Source: Acidobacteriaceae bacterium
Lineage (GTDB): Bacteria > Acidobacteriota > Terriglobia > Terriglobales > Acidobacteriaceae
Reading direction: 5' to 3'
Length of the DNA: 7,537 nucleotides
Assembly (NCBI GenBank): GCA_003152795.1
Contig: PMBA01000309.1
Location: 10,233 to 17,769 of the forward strand
A model generated the notes under the pieces. It was not told the DNA's origin. It was given only the letters and a program-made list of their open reading frames with translations, and made no database searches. Below, piece after piece: positions 1 through 6,182 of this stretch (position 1 is its first letter; each line of letters starts with the position of its first letter). Position numbers and translations under genes: made by a program.

Positions 1-902
1 CCGCGACGCACGGTCAGTACCGGACACCCAGCCTGCGTCAGGATCTGCGCCGTGGTGCTCGCCAGATGCGTGATCAGCCCCAGTTTGCCATGCGCGGAGC
101 GGACGCCGAGAACAATCAAGTCGGCCGCCCGATTTCTCGCCACCTCAAGAATTCGCTCCGCCGCTGGAGCGAACTGCCGGCCGAACTCGAGCATGCATTC
201 CGCATGACACCAGGACGCGGCTTCGGTTGGCAGCAATTCCTGCAGACGCCGCATCTGGACGGCCTTCACTTCATCCAAATCCACGATGCCTGCGGCAGGG
301 TGCTCCACCACGTGTAGCAATGCCAAGTGTGCTTGATCGTCCTCGGCTAGGGAGACGGCATAGGGTAACGCCGCCAGGGAGTCTTCACTGAAATCGGTTG
401 CGAACACGATGTGCTGAAATCGATCCTCGCCCTCCGGTTTTCGCGACACATGCGGCCCTACACTAAAAACCGGACATGCCGCCCGGCGGAAAATTTCTTC
501 GGCCACCGAACCCAGGAACAGTTTGCCCAGACCGGCGCGCCCGTGAGTGCCGAGCACAAGCAAATCAATGTCCTGTTCTGCGATGATTCGGACCAGCGCG
601 TCGGCGACCTTGCCCCTCGGCGTCAGCATGTCGTGGGGGATCTGCGGGAGGCGCTTCTCAAGCTCCTCGATGCGCGCTTGGTCCCTCCTGTCGTCTTCCT
701 CGGCCACCGCCGGCCAGCTTTCCGGCGACGCAAAGAAAATCTCGGCGTCGGTGGGCTTCACATAGGCCGAATGTAACGTCGCTCCAAACCGGCGCGCGAT
801 GGATAGCGCATAAGGCAGCGCCGCATTCGAACATGCCGAGAAATCAGTGGCAAACAAAACGTTCTTGAGGGCGATCCGCCCACCCGCTTCGACGGTATGC
901 AC
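1..902 (-). CDS. Tandem universal stress protein (two UspA domains), C-terminus cut by window edge
   Basis: The minus strand is open from a GTG at 902 to the left edge (300 codons, no stop). GTG 902 is chosen because GGAGG (913-909) lies 6 nt upstream; an in-frame ATG at 947 lacks such a site. Domain 1 begins near residue 12 with 'VLFATDFS' and ends near 'CPVFSVG'. It keeps the nucleotide-binding signature G-x2-G-x9-G-S (G118, G121, G131, S132). Domain 2 begins near residue 160 with 'IVFATDFSEDS' and ends with 'AGCPVLTVRR'. Its equivalent loop (G266-V-R-S269, then H279) lacks the second and third glycines, so domain 2 probably binds ATP poorly or not at all. About 300 residues is normal for tandem Usp proteins, so few residues should be missing. 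Usp proteins are cytoplasmic and linked to starvation, hypoxia and redox stress; the exact function here is unknown. It lies 106 bp downstream of the OsmC-like gene and may be co-transcribed with it. Confidence 0.93.
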   Translation of the reverse strand, partial: MHTVEAGGRIALKNVLFATDFSACSNAALPYALSIARRFGATLHSAYVKPTDAEIFFASPESWPAVAEEDDRRDQARIEELEKRLPQIPHDMLTPRGKVADALVRIIAEQDIDLLVLGTHGRAGLGKLFLGSVAEEIFRRAACPVFSVGPHVSRKPEGEDRFQHIVFATDFSEDSLAALPYAVSLAEDDQAHLALLHVVEHPAAGIVDLDEVKAVQMRRLQELLPTEAASWCHAECMLEFGRQFAPAAERILEVARNRAADLIVLGVRSAHGKLGLITHLASTTAQILTQAGCPVLTVRR

Positions 903-1008
903 AAGACACCTCCAGAGAAACCGCTCTACTCGAGAAGGTGACCGCATGCTTGGGCTGTCACCGACTCCGTGATCACCAAGTCAGGCAGCACTCTGGCAAG
1001 TACCACAG

Positions 1009-1521
1009 TCATTCTGCTTTCGTATTCGATCGATACCCGTTCCCTTTGTCGGAGACAGACAAAGGTTGGCCGGCTTCCGCTCGTGCTGCTCCTACCTCTA
1101 CCACTGCCTCAAAGCGCTGCTGGACCGAGAGAGCGCGCGACACCAGGCATAGCGTCTTCGCCTTCTGCAGGAGTTTGACGGCCCGCGCCCGGTCCTCCTC
1201 CTGCGAAATCGTCAGAATCGCGCGGATTAGCACTTCGCTGAAGCTATAGCCCGCGTCCGTCTTGCTGATCCCACCCTCCGCTTCCACCTGCAGATCGGTG
1301 TATTCGAACTTCGAGTATTCGGCGAGCGTCCGAAATGTAGTCGTAAAGCAACTCGCCACCGCGCACAGCAGCAGGTCCTCTGGTGTCCACCTGCCATCCA
1401 CTCCTCCAAAAGCGGGCGGCGAAGTGAAATGGATCGCATTGGGAGCGGAACCGGACTTCGCAATACCAGTCCGGCCAGAGGCCCACCACGCAACTACTCG
1501 AAATCGATGTGGTCCTTCCAT
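1009..1521 (-). CDS. OsmC/Ohr-family protein (thiol peroxidase-like)
   Basis: This 170-residue protein has the OsmC fold signature 'TPEDLLLCAVASC' (46-58) followed by 'LCLVSRAL' (124-131). The residues used for catalysis in Ohr/OsmC enzymes all appear present: Arg17, Glu48, the peroxidatic-position Cys58 and the resolving-position Cys125. The family reduces organic hydroperoxides, usually with lipoyl or thiol donors, in the cytoplasm, so a peroxidase role is likely but not proven. C53 is an additional cysteine. The sequence continues about 25 residues beyond the usual domain end with a polar tail, longer than the ~140 residues typical of OsmC. The start ATG (1521-1519) has AAGGAGG (1539-1533) upstream at a slightly long spacing of 11 nt. 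It reads in the same direction as the Usp gene and away from the Crp/Fnr gene. Subfamily (OsmC, Ohr or YhfA-like) cannot be fixed by eye, so no symbol is given. Confidence 0.9.
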   Translation of the reverse strand: MEGPHRFRVVAWWASGRTGIAKSGSAPNAIHFTSPPAFGGVDGRWTPEDLLLCAVASCFTTTFRTLAEYSKFEYTDLQVEAEGGISKTDAGYSFSEVLIRAILTISQEEDRARAVKLLQKAKTLCLVSRALSVQQRFEAVVEVGAARAEAGQPLSVSDKGNGYRSNTKAE

Positions 1522-1576
1522 GGTGCGATTACCCTCCTTGCTCCCCGCATCTCAGAGTCACAGGGGCATCAAGACC

Positions 1577-1701
1577 TCATTGGGAAAGCTGGAGATTTAC
1601 GGTGATCGTGGTTTCCACTTCCACCGGTCCACACCTCGACCCGCTTCGTAACCTCCTGCTTCTTTAACTGCCGGTCCTCTGACTTTGGTTGCGGTGCTCA
1701 T
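1577..1701 (-). other. Possible small gene, either a 34-aa ORF or a frameshifted remnant
   Basis: An ATG at 1701-1699 is preceded by GGGAGGT and a 4-nt gap, one of the strongest ribosome-binding sites in the window. Read directly it gives 34 residues (MSTATKVRGPAVKEAGG...), stopping at TAA 1599-1597. Other frames look more protein-like further on: one reads 'QLKKQEVTKRVEVWTGG' from 1670, and another reads 'VEVETTITVNLQLSQ' from 1624 to a TGA at 1579-1577. These pieces could be joined by two frameshifts into one short charged protein, which suggests a decayed gene or sequencing errors. It lies 56-75 bp upstream of the OsmC-like start on the same strand and might be the first gene of that group. 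I do not recognise a family, and chance cannot be excluded. Confidence 0.25.
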
Positions 1702-1778
1702 GGAAACCTCCCATCAGCACAGCTTCCCTAAATTGCCGTGCACCTAGATTTTCCGCGCCCCGGGGGGTTGTAGGCCAT

Positions 1779-1792
1779 GCGTGAAGTCACGC
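1779..1792. promoter_or_regulatory. Inverted repeat GCGTGA-N2-TCACGC
   Basis: Two perfect 6-bp arms flank a 2-bp centre (AG). The GTGA/TCAC half-sites match those of the adjacent 16-bp palindrome, but the 2-bp spacer is too short for a standard Crp/Fnr dimer, which normally uses 6 between these half-sites. Its centre lies 20 bp from that of the neighbouring palindrome, about two helical turns, so it may be an auxiliary operator or a site for a different regulator. Confidence 0.4.
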
Positions 1793-1800
1793 CCTATCGT
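1791..1800 (+). repeat. 10-bp direct repeat GCCCTATCGT, copy 1
   Basis: The same ten bases recur at 2676-2685. Both copies lie just upstream of GTGA/TCAC-type sequence in the two rightward promoter regions. Ten-base matches are expected by chance within a window this size, so only the matching positions make it notable. Confidence 0.3.
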
Positions 1801-1813
1801 GATCATGATCACG
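1798..1813. promoter_or_regulatory. Perfect 16-bp palindrome, likely Crp/Fnr-type operator
   Basis: CGTGATCATGATCACG is identical to its reverse complement. It reads as GTGA-N6-TCAC, matching the CRP consensus TGTGA-N6-TCACA except at the outermost base pair. It also resembles the FNR consensus TTGAT-N4-ATCAA with one change per half-site. It sits 40 bp upstream of the Crp/Fnr start codon in the divergent region, so autoregulation and control of the leftward stress genes are both plausible. Binding itself is inferred. Confidence 0.65.
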
Positions 1814-1826
1814 CCGCGATCGGTGA

Positions 1827-1832
1827 TACAAT
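1827..1832 (+). promoter_or_regulatory. Possible -10 element for the Crp/Fnr gene
   Basis: TACAAT differs from TATAAT at one position and lies 21 bp upstream of the ATG. The -35 region would fall in the 16-bp palindrome (about 1804-1809), so a factor bound there would overlap the core promoter, a layout more typical of repression. The leader would be only about 14 nt, consistent with the poor ribosome-binding site of the gene. The assignment is by eye. Confidence 0.35.
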
Positions 1833-1853
1833 TTGCACGGATAGCTGTGCCGA

Positions 1854-2567
1854 ATGCGCGCTCCCTACGGGCTGAACATCCTCGACAACTGCCTCACCTG
1901 CCCGATGCGGGAGGAACATCTATTCTGCAATCTGCCAGTGGCCGCGGTGCAGAGGCTGAATGAGATCCGCTCCACCGCCGTCTACCCAAAATCCGCGATG
2001 CTGTTTATCGAGGGACAGCAGCCACGTGGCGTATTTGTGCTTTGCACCGGGAAAGCCAAACTCTCGACGTCATCGGCTGAGGGTAAAACCGTCATCACCA
2101 AGATCTCGGAGGCAGGGGACGTTCTGGGGCTGAGCGCCACGATTTCCAACCGGCCTTACGAAGTGACCGCCGAGATGATCGAGCCCGGCCAGGCAAATTT
2201 CATTACTCGCGATGCCTTGCTCCACTTCATGCGCGAATATGGGGAGGTGGCTCTGCGAGTGGCCGAGCAGCTAAGCCAGAATTACTACGCCGCATACGAA
2301 GGGATCCGCACCCTGGGACTCACCAACTCCCCGTCCCAGAGATTCGCAAAATTGCTCCTGGGATGGTCCAACACAACGCGCAATGGCGATTCCCTGCAGG
2401 TGCGGGTGACGCTCACGCATGAGGAAATCGCTGAGATCATTGGCACCACGCGTGAGACCGTCAGCCGCCTGTTCTCGCAGTTCAAGAAGAAACAGCTCGT
2501 GCAATTAAAGGGCGCGACCCTTATCATCCGCGATAAAGCCGCGCTGGAAAAAATGGTCACCTCCTGA
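1854..2567 (+). CDS. Crp/Fnr-family transcriptional regulator with N-terminal Cys cluster
   Basis: This 237-residue protein has a cyclic-nucleotide-binding-like beta-barrel (about 28-140), a dimerisation helix (about 140-170) and a winged HTH (about 180-235). The recognition helix 'GTTRETVSRLF' carries R200, E201 and R205, the R-E-x3-R pattern with which E. coli CRP reads TGTGA; FNR proteins have V/I-E-x2-S-R instead. The N-terminus has C13, C16 and C25 (C-x2-C-x8-C), with one more cysteine at C64. This resembles the Fe-S cluster ligands of FNR (C-x2-C-x5-C plus a distant Cys), though the spacing differs. The cAMP phosphate cassette is not intact, since R100-P101 replaces R-S/T, so cAMP sensing is unlikely. 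The start is ATG 1854 because an in-frame TAG at 1842 excludes longer forms; the ribosome-binding site is weak. It lies directly upstream of hoxE on the same strand, and a redox- or oxygen-responsive control of hox is the likely job, by inference. Confidence 0.93.
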   Translation: MRAPYGLNILDNCLTCPMREEHLFCNLPVAAVQRLNEIRSTAVYPKSAMLFIEGQQPRGVFVLCTGKAKLSTSSAEGKTVITKISEAGDVLGLSATISNRPYEVTAEMIEPGQANFITRDALLHFMREYGEVALRVAEQLSQNYYAAYEGIRTLGLTNSPSQRFAKLLLGWSNTTRNGDSLQVRVTLTHEEIAEIIGTTRETVSRLFSQFKKKQLVQLKGATLIIRDKAALEKMVTS

Positions 2568-2675
2568 CCACCGCCGCGGCCTGTCCCCTTATCCCACAAT
2601 ACGACTAGTCATCGTCCGCGCTGCGGGTTCCTTTCGATTCCCCCGCATCTCCGCCGTGGCCAGTCCCAGAGATAT

Positions 2676-2685
2676 GCCCTATCGT
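2676..2685 (+). repeat. 10-bp direct repeat GCCCTATCGT, copy 2
   Basis: This is the second copy of the element at 1791-1800. It is followed by TACGATTCACC, and the CRP-like box begins 11 bp after the repeat. It may be part of a shared promoter element or a coincidence. Confidence 0.3.
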
Positions 2686-2696
2686 TACGATTCACC

Positions 2697-2712
2697 TGTG
2701 ACCGCAATCACA
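2697..2712 (+). promoter_or_regulatory. CRP/FNR-type operator upstream of hoxE
   Basis: TGTGACCGCAATCACA has both half-sites identical to the CRP consensus TGTGA-N6-TCACA. The centre is 78 bp upstream of the hoxE GTG. The regulator encoded just upstream has the matching R-E-x3-R recognition helix, so it is the natural candidate to bind here. If the -10 at 2754-2759 is right, the site is centred at -61.5, the classic class I activator position. Confidence 0.75.
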
Positions 2713-2753
2713 CCACCGCGCTGTCATTTGCTCTAATCTGGTCCGGTACAACC

Positions 2754-2759
2754 TATATA
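2754..2759 (+). promoter_or_regulatory. Possible -10 element of the hox operon promoter
   Basis: TATATA is the best -10-like hexamer in the 215-bp gap before hoxE. No good -35 is present at 16-18 bp (the 17-bp position reads CTCTAA), as expected for an activator-dependent promoter. Transcription would start near 2766, leaving a leader of about 17 nt that still includes the ribosome-binding site. This was picked by eye. Confidence 0.45.
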
Positions 2760-2782
2760 GCCTGGGCCGAGAGGAGAGAACC

Positions 2783-3286
2783 GTGCTCACTTTTGCCAAG
2801 CCTGCGCCGCCCAATGATGACAAGCGCTGGCGGTTGGTTGACGCCACCATGCGCCGCCACGGGCAGCAGTCTCGAGGCTTGATTGAGGCTCTGCACACCG
2901 TCCAGGAAGCCTTCGGCTATCTTGACGACCTGTCGCTGCGCTACGTCGCGACTTCCCTAAGAGTGCCTCTCAGTCGCGCCTATGGCGTTGCCACTTTCTA
3001 TCACTTCTTTACCCTCAAGCCTGCAGGGAAGCACACCTGCGTGATCTGCACTGGAACAGCCTGCTACATCAAGGGAGCCCCGCTTCTGCTGGACGCCATT
3101 CAGAAGGACTTGGGCGTCCTCCCCGGCGAGACCACGCCGGACGGAAAAGTCTCTTTCCTGACCGCGCGCTGTCTCGGCTCCTGTGGACTTGCTCCCGCCG
3201 TAGTCTATGATCAGCAAGTTGCGGGTAAGGTGAGTGCTCAGGCCCTGCGAGAACACCTGTCGCAATGGACGCGCCATGACGCCTGA
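2783..3286 (+). CDS. hoxE: Bidirectional [NiFe] hydrogenase diaphorase subunit HoxE
   Basis: HoxE is the NuoE-like [2Fe-2S] subunit of the diaphorase arm and takes part in electron transfer around HoxF/HoxU in the cytoplasmic complex. The 167-residue protein shows a helical N-terminal part ('[11 protein letters not shown]', '[13 protein letters not shown]') and a thioredoxin-like C-terminal domain. The four cluster ligands follow the C-x4-C and C-x3-C pattern: C89 and C94 in 'CTGTAC', C130 and C134 in 'CLGSC'. Length is normal for HoxE. The start is GTG 2783, with AGGAG (2772-2776) 6 nt upstream and the N-terminus of expected length. It is the first gene of the hox operon and overlaps hoxF by 11 nt. 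A stand-alone NuoE of complex I is the main alternative, but the HoxF-U-Y-H neighbours settle it. Confidence 0.95.
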   Translation: MLTFAKPAPPNDDKRWRLVDATMRRHGQQSRGLIEALHTVQEAFGYLDDLSLRYVATSLRVPLSRAYGVATFYHFFTLKPAGKHTCVICTGTACYIKGAPLLLDAIQKDLGVLPGETTPDGKVSFLTARCLGSCGLAPAVVYDQQVAGKVSAQALREHLSQWTRHDA

Positions 3287-4931
3287 CGAGCTGCTCGAAA
3301 TCGCGGAAACGGAACGGGAATCGCAAAAGCGCTTCACCCACCGGGTGAACGTGTGCCTGGCTGCGGGTTGCGTGTCCTGCCAAAGTCAGGCCGTCAAGGA
3401 TGCCCTCGATAGCGACATTGCCCGGCGCGGCTGGGGAGATCATTGCCAGGCCAAGGGCGTCGGTTGCATGGGATTGTGCTCCGAGGGACCGCTGGTTTCG
3501 ACTGGGGTTCTGACTGGAAATGACCGGTTGTACAAGCGCGTGGCTGCCGCCGACGCCGCCGAAATCCTCGACAGCATTGACGGCGCGCCGGTATCCCGCC
3601 TCCGTTGTCCAACCGACGTTCCATTTTTCCAGCGCCAGAAAAAAATTGTCCTGGAGAACTCTGGAGTGATCGATCCTGAACGGATCGAGGATTACATCGC
3701 CGCCGAGGGGTACCAGGCCCTGATCCAGGCGCTGACCGAAATGACGCCACGGGAAGTCGTCGAACAAGTGATGGCAAGCGGCCTGCGTGGACGCGGCGGC
3801 GCCGGATATCCCACCGGTTTGAAGTGGAGCACGGTGGCCAAATCGTTCGGCGTGCAGAAGTTCGTAATCTGCAATGCCGACGAAGGCGATCCCGGGGCGT
3901 TTATGGATCGCAGCGTGCTCGAAAGCGATCCCCACCGTGTGCTCGAAGGCATGTTGATTGCCGCCTACGCCGTGGGTTCTTCTGATGGCTACATCTACGT
4001 GCGCGCCGAATATCCGCTGGCCATCAAGCGCTTACGGGCGGCCATTCGTCAGGCGGAGCGAGCCGGCCTGCTCGGAGCCAATATTTGCGGAACCCGTTTC
4101 AGTTTCAAGATCGACCTGCGGCTCGGGGCCGGCGCATTTGTCTGCGGCGAGGAAACTGCGCTTATCGCCTCAGTGGAGGGTAAACGCGGCACCCCCCGCG
4201 CCCGCCCGCCTTACCCCGCCATGGAAGGACTTCAGGGCCAGCCTACCCTGATCAACAATGTCGAGACTTTTGCCAATATCGCCCCCATCATCCGCAAGGG
4301 CGGCGAATGGTATGCGCAGGTCGGCACTGAGAAAAGCAAAGGAACTAAGGTTTTTGCGCTCGCCGGACGGGTACAAAATACCGGACTCGTCGAAGTGCCC
4401 ATGGGGATTACTCTGCGCGAAATGGTCTTCGAGATTGGCGGCGGAATTCCCGATGGCAGAAAATTCAAAGCGGTGCAAACCGGCGGCCCCTCCGGCGGTT
4501 GCCTGCCTGAAGAGGTTCTGGACCAGCCTGTGGATTACGAGTCGCTGGCCCGCCTCGGTTCGATCATGGGATCGGGCGGCATGATCGTGATCGATGAAAG
4601 TTCCTGCATGGTTGACGTCGCCAAGTACTTCATGGATTTTTGCATGACCGAGTCGTGCGGCAAGTGCACTCCGTGCCGCGTCGGCACCTACCAGATGCAC
4701 CGTATTCTCAGCTCCATTACCGAGATGACCGCCACCCCTCAGGACCTCGCCATGCTCGAGGAATTTTGTGATTTGCTGAAACATACCAGCCTGTGTGGTC
4801 TCGGGCAGTCCGCGCCCAACCCGGTGGTGAGCACCCTGAAATCCTTTGCCGCGGAATACAAATCCCACATTGAAGATCACACATGCCCGGCTGGAGTTTG
4901 TGGCAAACAGCCGGGTGGAGCAAGAACATGA
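3276..4931 (+). CDS. hoxF: Bidirectional [NiFe] hydrogenase NAD(H)-binding diaphorase subunit HoxF
   Basis: HoxF binds FMN and NAD(H) and exchanges electrons with the pyridine nucleotide pool. The 551-residue protein starts with a thioredoxin-like [2Fe-2S] domain: C27 and C32 in 'CLAAGC', C64 and C68 in 'CMGLC'. The NuoF-like core follows, with the glycine-rich loop '[17 protein letters not shown]' (169-185) for NADH, '[10 protein letters not shown]' (200-209) for FMN, and '[13 protein letters not shown]' (284-296). An SLBB-like segment lies around 356-390. The C-terminal [4Fe-4S] site has C461, C464 and C467 ('CGKCTPC') plus C507. I chose ATG 3276, which overlaps hoxE by 11 nt; an in-frame GTG at 3234 would add 14 unlikely residues ([12 protein letters not shown]) read out of frame from hoxE. 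No strong ribosome-binding site is seen, so translation is probably coupled to hoxE. Cofactor preference for NAD or NADP cannot be read from the sequence by eye. Confidence 0.96.
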   Translation: MTPDELLEIAETERESQKRFTHRVNVCLAAGCVSCQSQAVKDALDSDIARRGWGDHCQAKGVGCMGLCSEGPLVSTGVLTGNDRLYKRVAAADAAEILDSIDGAPVSRLRCPTDVPFFQRQKKIVLENSGVIDPERIEDYIAAEGYQALIQALTEMTPREVVEQVMASGLRGRGGAGYPTGLKWSTVAKSFGVQKFVICNADEGDPGAFMDRSVLESDPHRVLEGMLIAAYAVGSSDGYIYVRAEYPLAIKRLRAAIRQAERAGLLGANICGTRFSFKIDLRLGAGAFVCGEETALIASVEGKRGTPRARPPYPAMEGLQGQPTLINNVETFANIAPIIRKGGEWYAQVGTEKSKGTKVFALAGRVQNTGLVEVPMGITLREMVFEIGGGIPDGRKFKAVQTGGPSGGCLPEEVLDQPVDYESLARLGSIMGSGGMIVIDESSCMVDVAKYFMDFCMTESCGKCTPCRVGTYQMHRILSSITEMTATPQDLAMLEEFCDLLKHTSLCGLGQSAPNPVVSTLKSFAAEYKSHIEDHTCPAGVCGKQPGGART

Positions 4932-5647
4932 CTCCGTCCACTGGCGTTAAGACGCTTAAGATCGATGGCCGCGACTTCAGTGCGCGTCCCGATGAGACCA
5001 TTCTGGACGTGGCCCGCGAGAACAAAATTTTCATTCCCCGCATGTGCGAACTGAACGGCCTGTCCACCGTCGGCGCGTGCCGGCTCTGCCTGGTGGAAGT
5101 AAAGGGCTCCAACAAACTGCTGCCCTCCTGTGTGACTCACGTCGAAGAGGGGATGGAGGTTACCACCACCTCGGAACGGCTGACTCATTATCGCCGGATG
5201 ATCGTCGAACTTCTGTTCAGCGAGCGCAACCATGTCTGCTCCGTCTGCGTTTCCAACGGTCATTGCGAATTGCAGAACCTGGCGCAGAAACTCGGGATCA
5301 CCCATGTCCGTTTTCCCTATCGCAACCCGAAGGTGGAAGTGGACGCCTCCCATGAGCGGTTTGTCATCGACCATAATCGCTGCATCCTCTGCACCCGCTG
5401 CGTTCGTGTGTGCGATGAAATTGAGGGCGCACACACCTGGGACATCATGGGCCGCGGGGTCGACGCGAAGGTGATCACGGACCTGAACCAGCCCTGGGGA
5501 TCCTCCGCGACCTGCACCGGTTGCGGCAAGTGCGTCCACGTCTGTCCCACCGGCGCCCTTTTTGAAAAGGGACGCTCCGTGGCCGAAATGGAAAAACGCC
5601 GCAGCTTCCTGCCTTACTTGACGCTGATGCGAGAGGAACATGAATGA
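4928..5647 (+). CDS. hoxU: Bidirectional [NiFe] hydrogenase diaphorase Fe-S subunit HoxU
   Basis: HoxU is the NuoG-N-terminal-like electron relay between HoxF and HoxY. The 239-residue protein has an N-terminal ferredoxin fold with [2Fe-2S] ligands C40, C51, C54 and C68. A His/Cys cluster motif follows with H102, C104, C107 and C113; here the His is one residue from the first Cys, unlike the H-x3-C spacing of NuoG but like other HoxU proteins as I remember them. Two classical [4Fe-4S] motifs complete it: C152-x2-C-x2-C-x3-C162 ('[11 protein letters not shown]') and C196-x2-C-x2-C-x3-C206. All expected ligands are present and the length is typical. ATG 4928 overlaps the hoxF stop (ATGA) and has GGAG about 8 nt upstream; the longer in-frame ATG at 4883 lies inside hoxF coding sequence and would add an untypical tail. 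Confidence 0.96.
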   Translation: MTPSTGVKTLKIDGRDFSARPDETILDVARENKIFIPRMCELNGLSTVGACRLCLVEVKGSNKLLPSCVTHVEEGMEVTTTSERLTHYRRMIVELLFSERNHVCSVCVSNGHCELQNLAQKLGITHVRFPYRNPKVEVDASHERFVIDHNRCILCTRCVRVCDEIEGAHTWDIMGRGVDAKVITDLNQPWGSSATCTGCGKCVHVCPTGALFEKGRSVAEMEKRRSFLPYLTLMREEHE

Positions 5648-6174
5648 GCAAGCAACGTCTCGCAACCGTTTGGCTCGATGGCTGCTCCGGATGTCACATG
5701 TCGTTTCTCGACATGGACCTGCGTCTGATCCAGCTTTCCGAAATGGCCGACCTCGTCTATAGCCCGCTGGTGGACACGAAACAATTTCCCGAGAATGTGG
5801 ACGTTACGCTGGTTGAGGGCGCGGTCAGCAGCGAGGAAGACTTGCACAAGATCCAGGCGGTGCGCCAGCGCACGACAACGCTGGTTTCGCTGGGCGACTG
5901 TGCGGTGACCGGCAATGTCCCCGCCATGCGGAATCCTTTCGGGACAAAAGCGGTGTGCGAACGAGCGTACTGCGAGAACGTCACGCTCGATCCCGGGATC
6001 CCCGATCAGGTGCCGCGCCTGTTGTCCTGTGTGCGCCCGGTCCATGAGGTGGTCGCGGTGGATGTTTATATTCCCGGGTGTCCACCCTCTGCCGACGTCA
6101 TTTTCTACGCGGTGATCGAATTGCTGAATGGCCGGAAGCCGGACTTGAGCGTGATGACACGTTTCGGAGCTTAG
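5644..6174 (+). CDS. hoxY: Bidirectional [NiFe] hydrogenase small subunit HoxY
   Basis: HoxY carries the single [4Fe-4S] cluster proximal to the Ni-Fe site and passes electrons to HoxU. The 176-residue protein has the four expected ligands: C14 and C17 in '[12 protein letters not shown]', C86 in 'GDCAVTGN', and C146 in 'PGCPPSAD'. It lacks a twin-arginine signal peptide and the medial and distal cluster domain, as expected for a short cytoplasmic group 3 small subunit and unlike membrane-bound uptake hydrogenases. The start ATG overlaps the hoxU stop (ATGA), with a purine-rich GAGAGGAA upstream, so translation is probably coupled. C105, C110 and C129 are additional cysteines outside the cluster motifs. 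Confidence 0.96.
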   Translation: MSKQRLATVWLDGCSGCHMSFLDMDLRLIQLSEMADLVYSPLVDTKQFPENVDVTLVEGAVSSEEDLHKIQAVRQRTTTLVSLGDCAVTGNVPAMRNPFGTKAVCERAYCENVTLDPGIPDQVPRLLSCVRPVHEVVAVDVYIPGCPPSADVIFYAVIELLNGRKPDLSVMTRFGA

Positions 6175-6182
6175 GAGTGGCA

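Larger units (their letters stand above)
1522..1853. other. Divergent intergenic region between the OsmC-like gene and the Crp/Fnr gene
   Basis: These 332 bases separate the leftward stress genes from the rightward regulator. The left half holds the possible small gene (1577-1701). The right half holds two inverted repeats (1779-1792 and 1798-1813) and a -10-like TACAAT (1827-1832), and is the probable site of divergent promoters. I could not assign a convincing promoter for the leftward genes. A short GC-rich CCCCGGGG run near 1758-1765 has no obvious role. Confidence 0.7.

Noticed and set aside
411..776. Plus-strand open frame of 121 codons in the Usp region
   Set aside because: The minus strand is continuously open and encodes two UspA domains here; the plus frame has no motif or ribosome-binding site.
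2622..2647. Possible terminator hairpin after the Crp/Fnr gene (TGCGGG/CCCGCA arms)
   Set aside because: The stem is only 6 bp with a 14-nt loop and no T-run follows, so it is too weak to call a terminator.
3234..3275. Upstream GTG start for hoxF
   Set aside because: It would add 14 residues read out of frame within hoxE with no family match; ATG 3276 gives the expected N-terminus and a normal short overlap.
3069..3935. Long minus-strand open frame of 288 codons opposite hoxE and hoxF
   Set aside because: It lies entirely opposite well-supported hoxE and hoxF coding sequence, shows no recognisable motif, and is expected from GC-rich codon bias.
4883..4927. Upstream ATG start for hoxU
   Set aside because: It lies inside hoxF, and the ATGA overlap at 4928 with a GGAG site upstream gives a 239-residue protein of normal HoxU length.
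2783..5647. Complex I (nuoEFG) fragment
   Set aside because: The Nuo-like subunits are followed directly by HoxY and HoxH with Ni-Fe ligands, and HoxU is the short form without the molybdopterin-like NuoG domain.
4877..5665. Minus-strand open frame of 262 codons opposite hoxU
   Set aside because: It is antisense to hoxU, whose Fe-S ligands are all present; no independent support.
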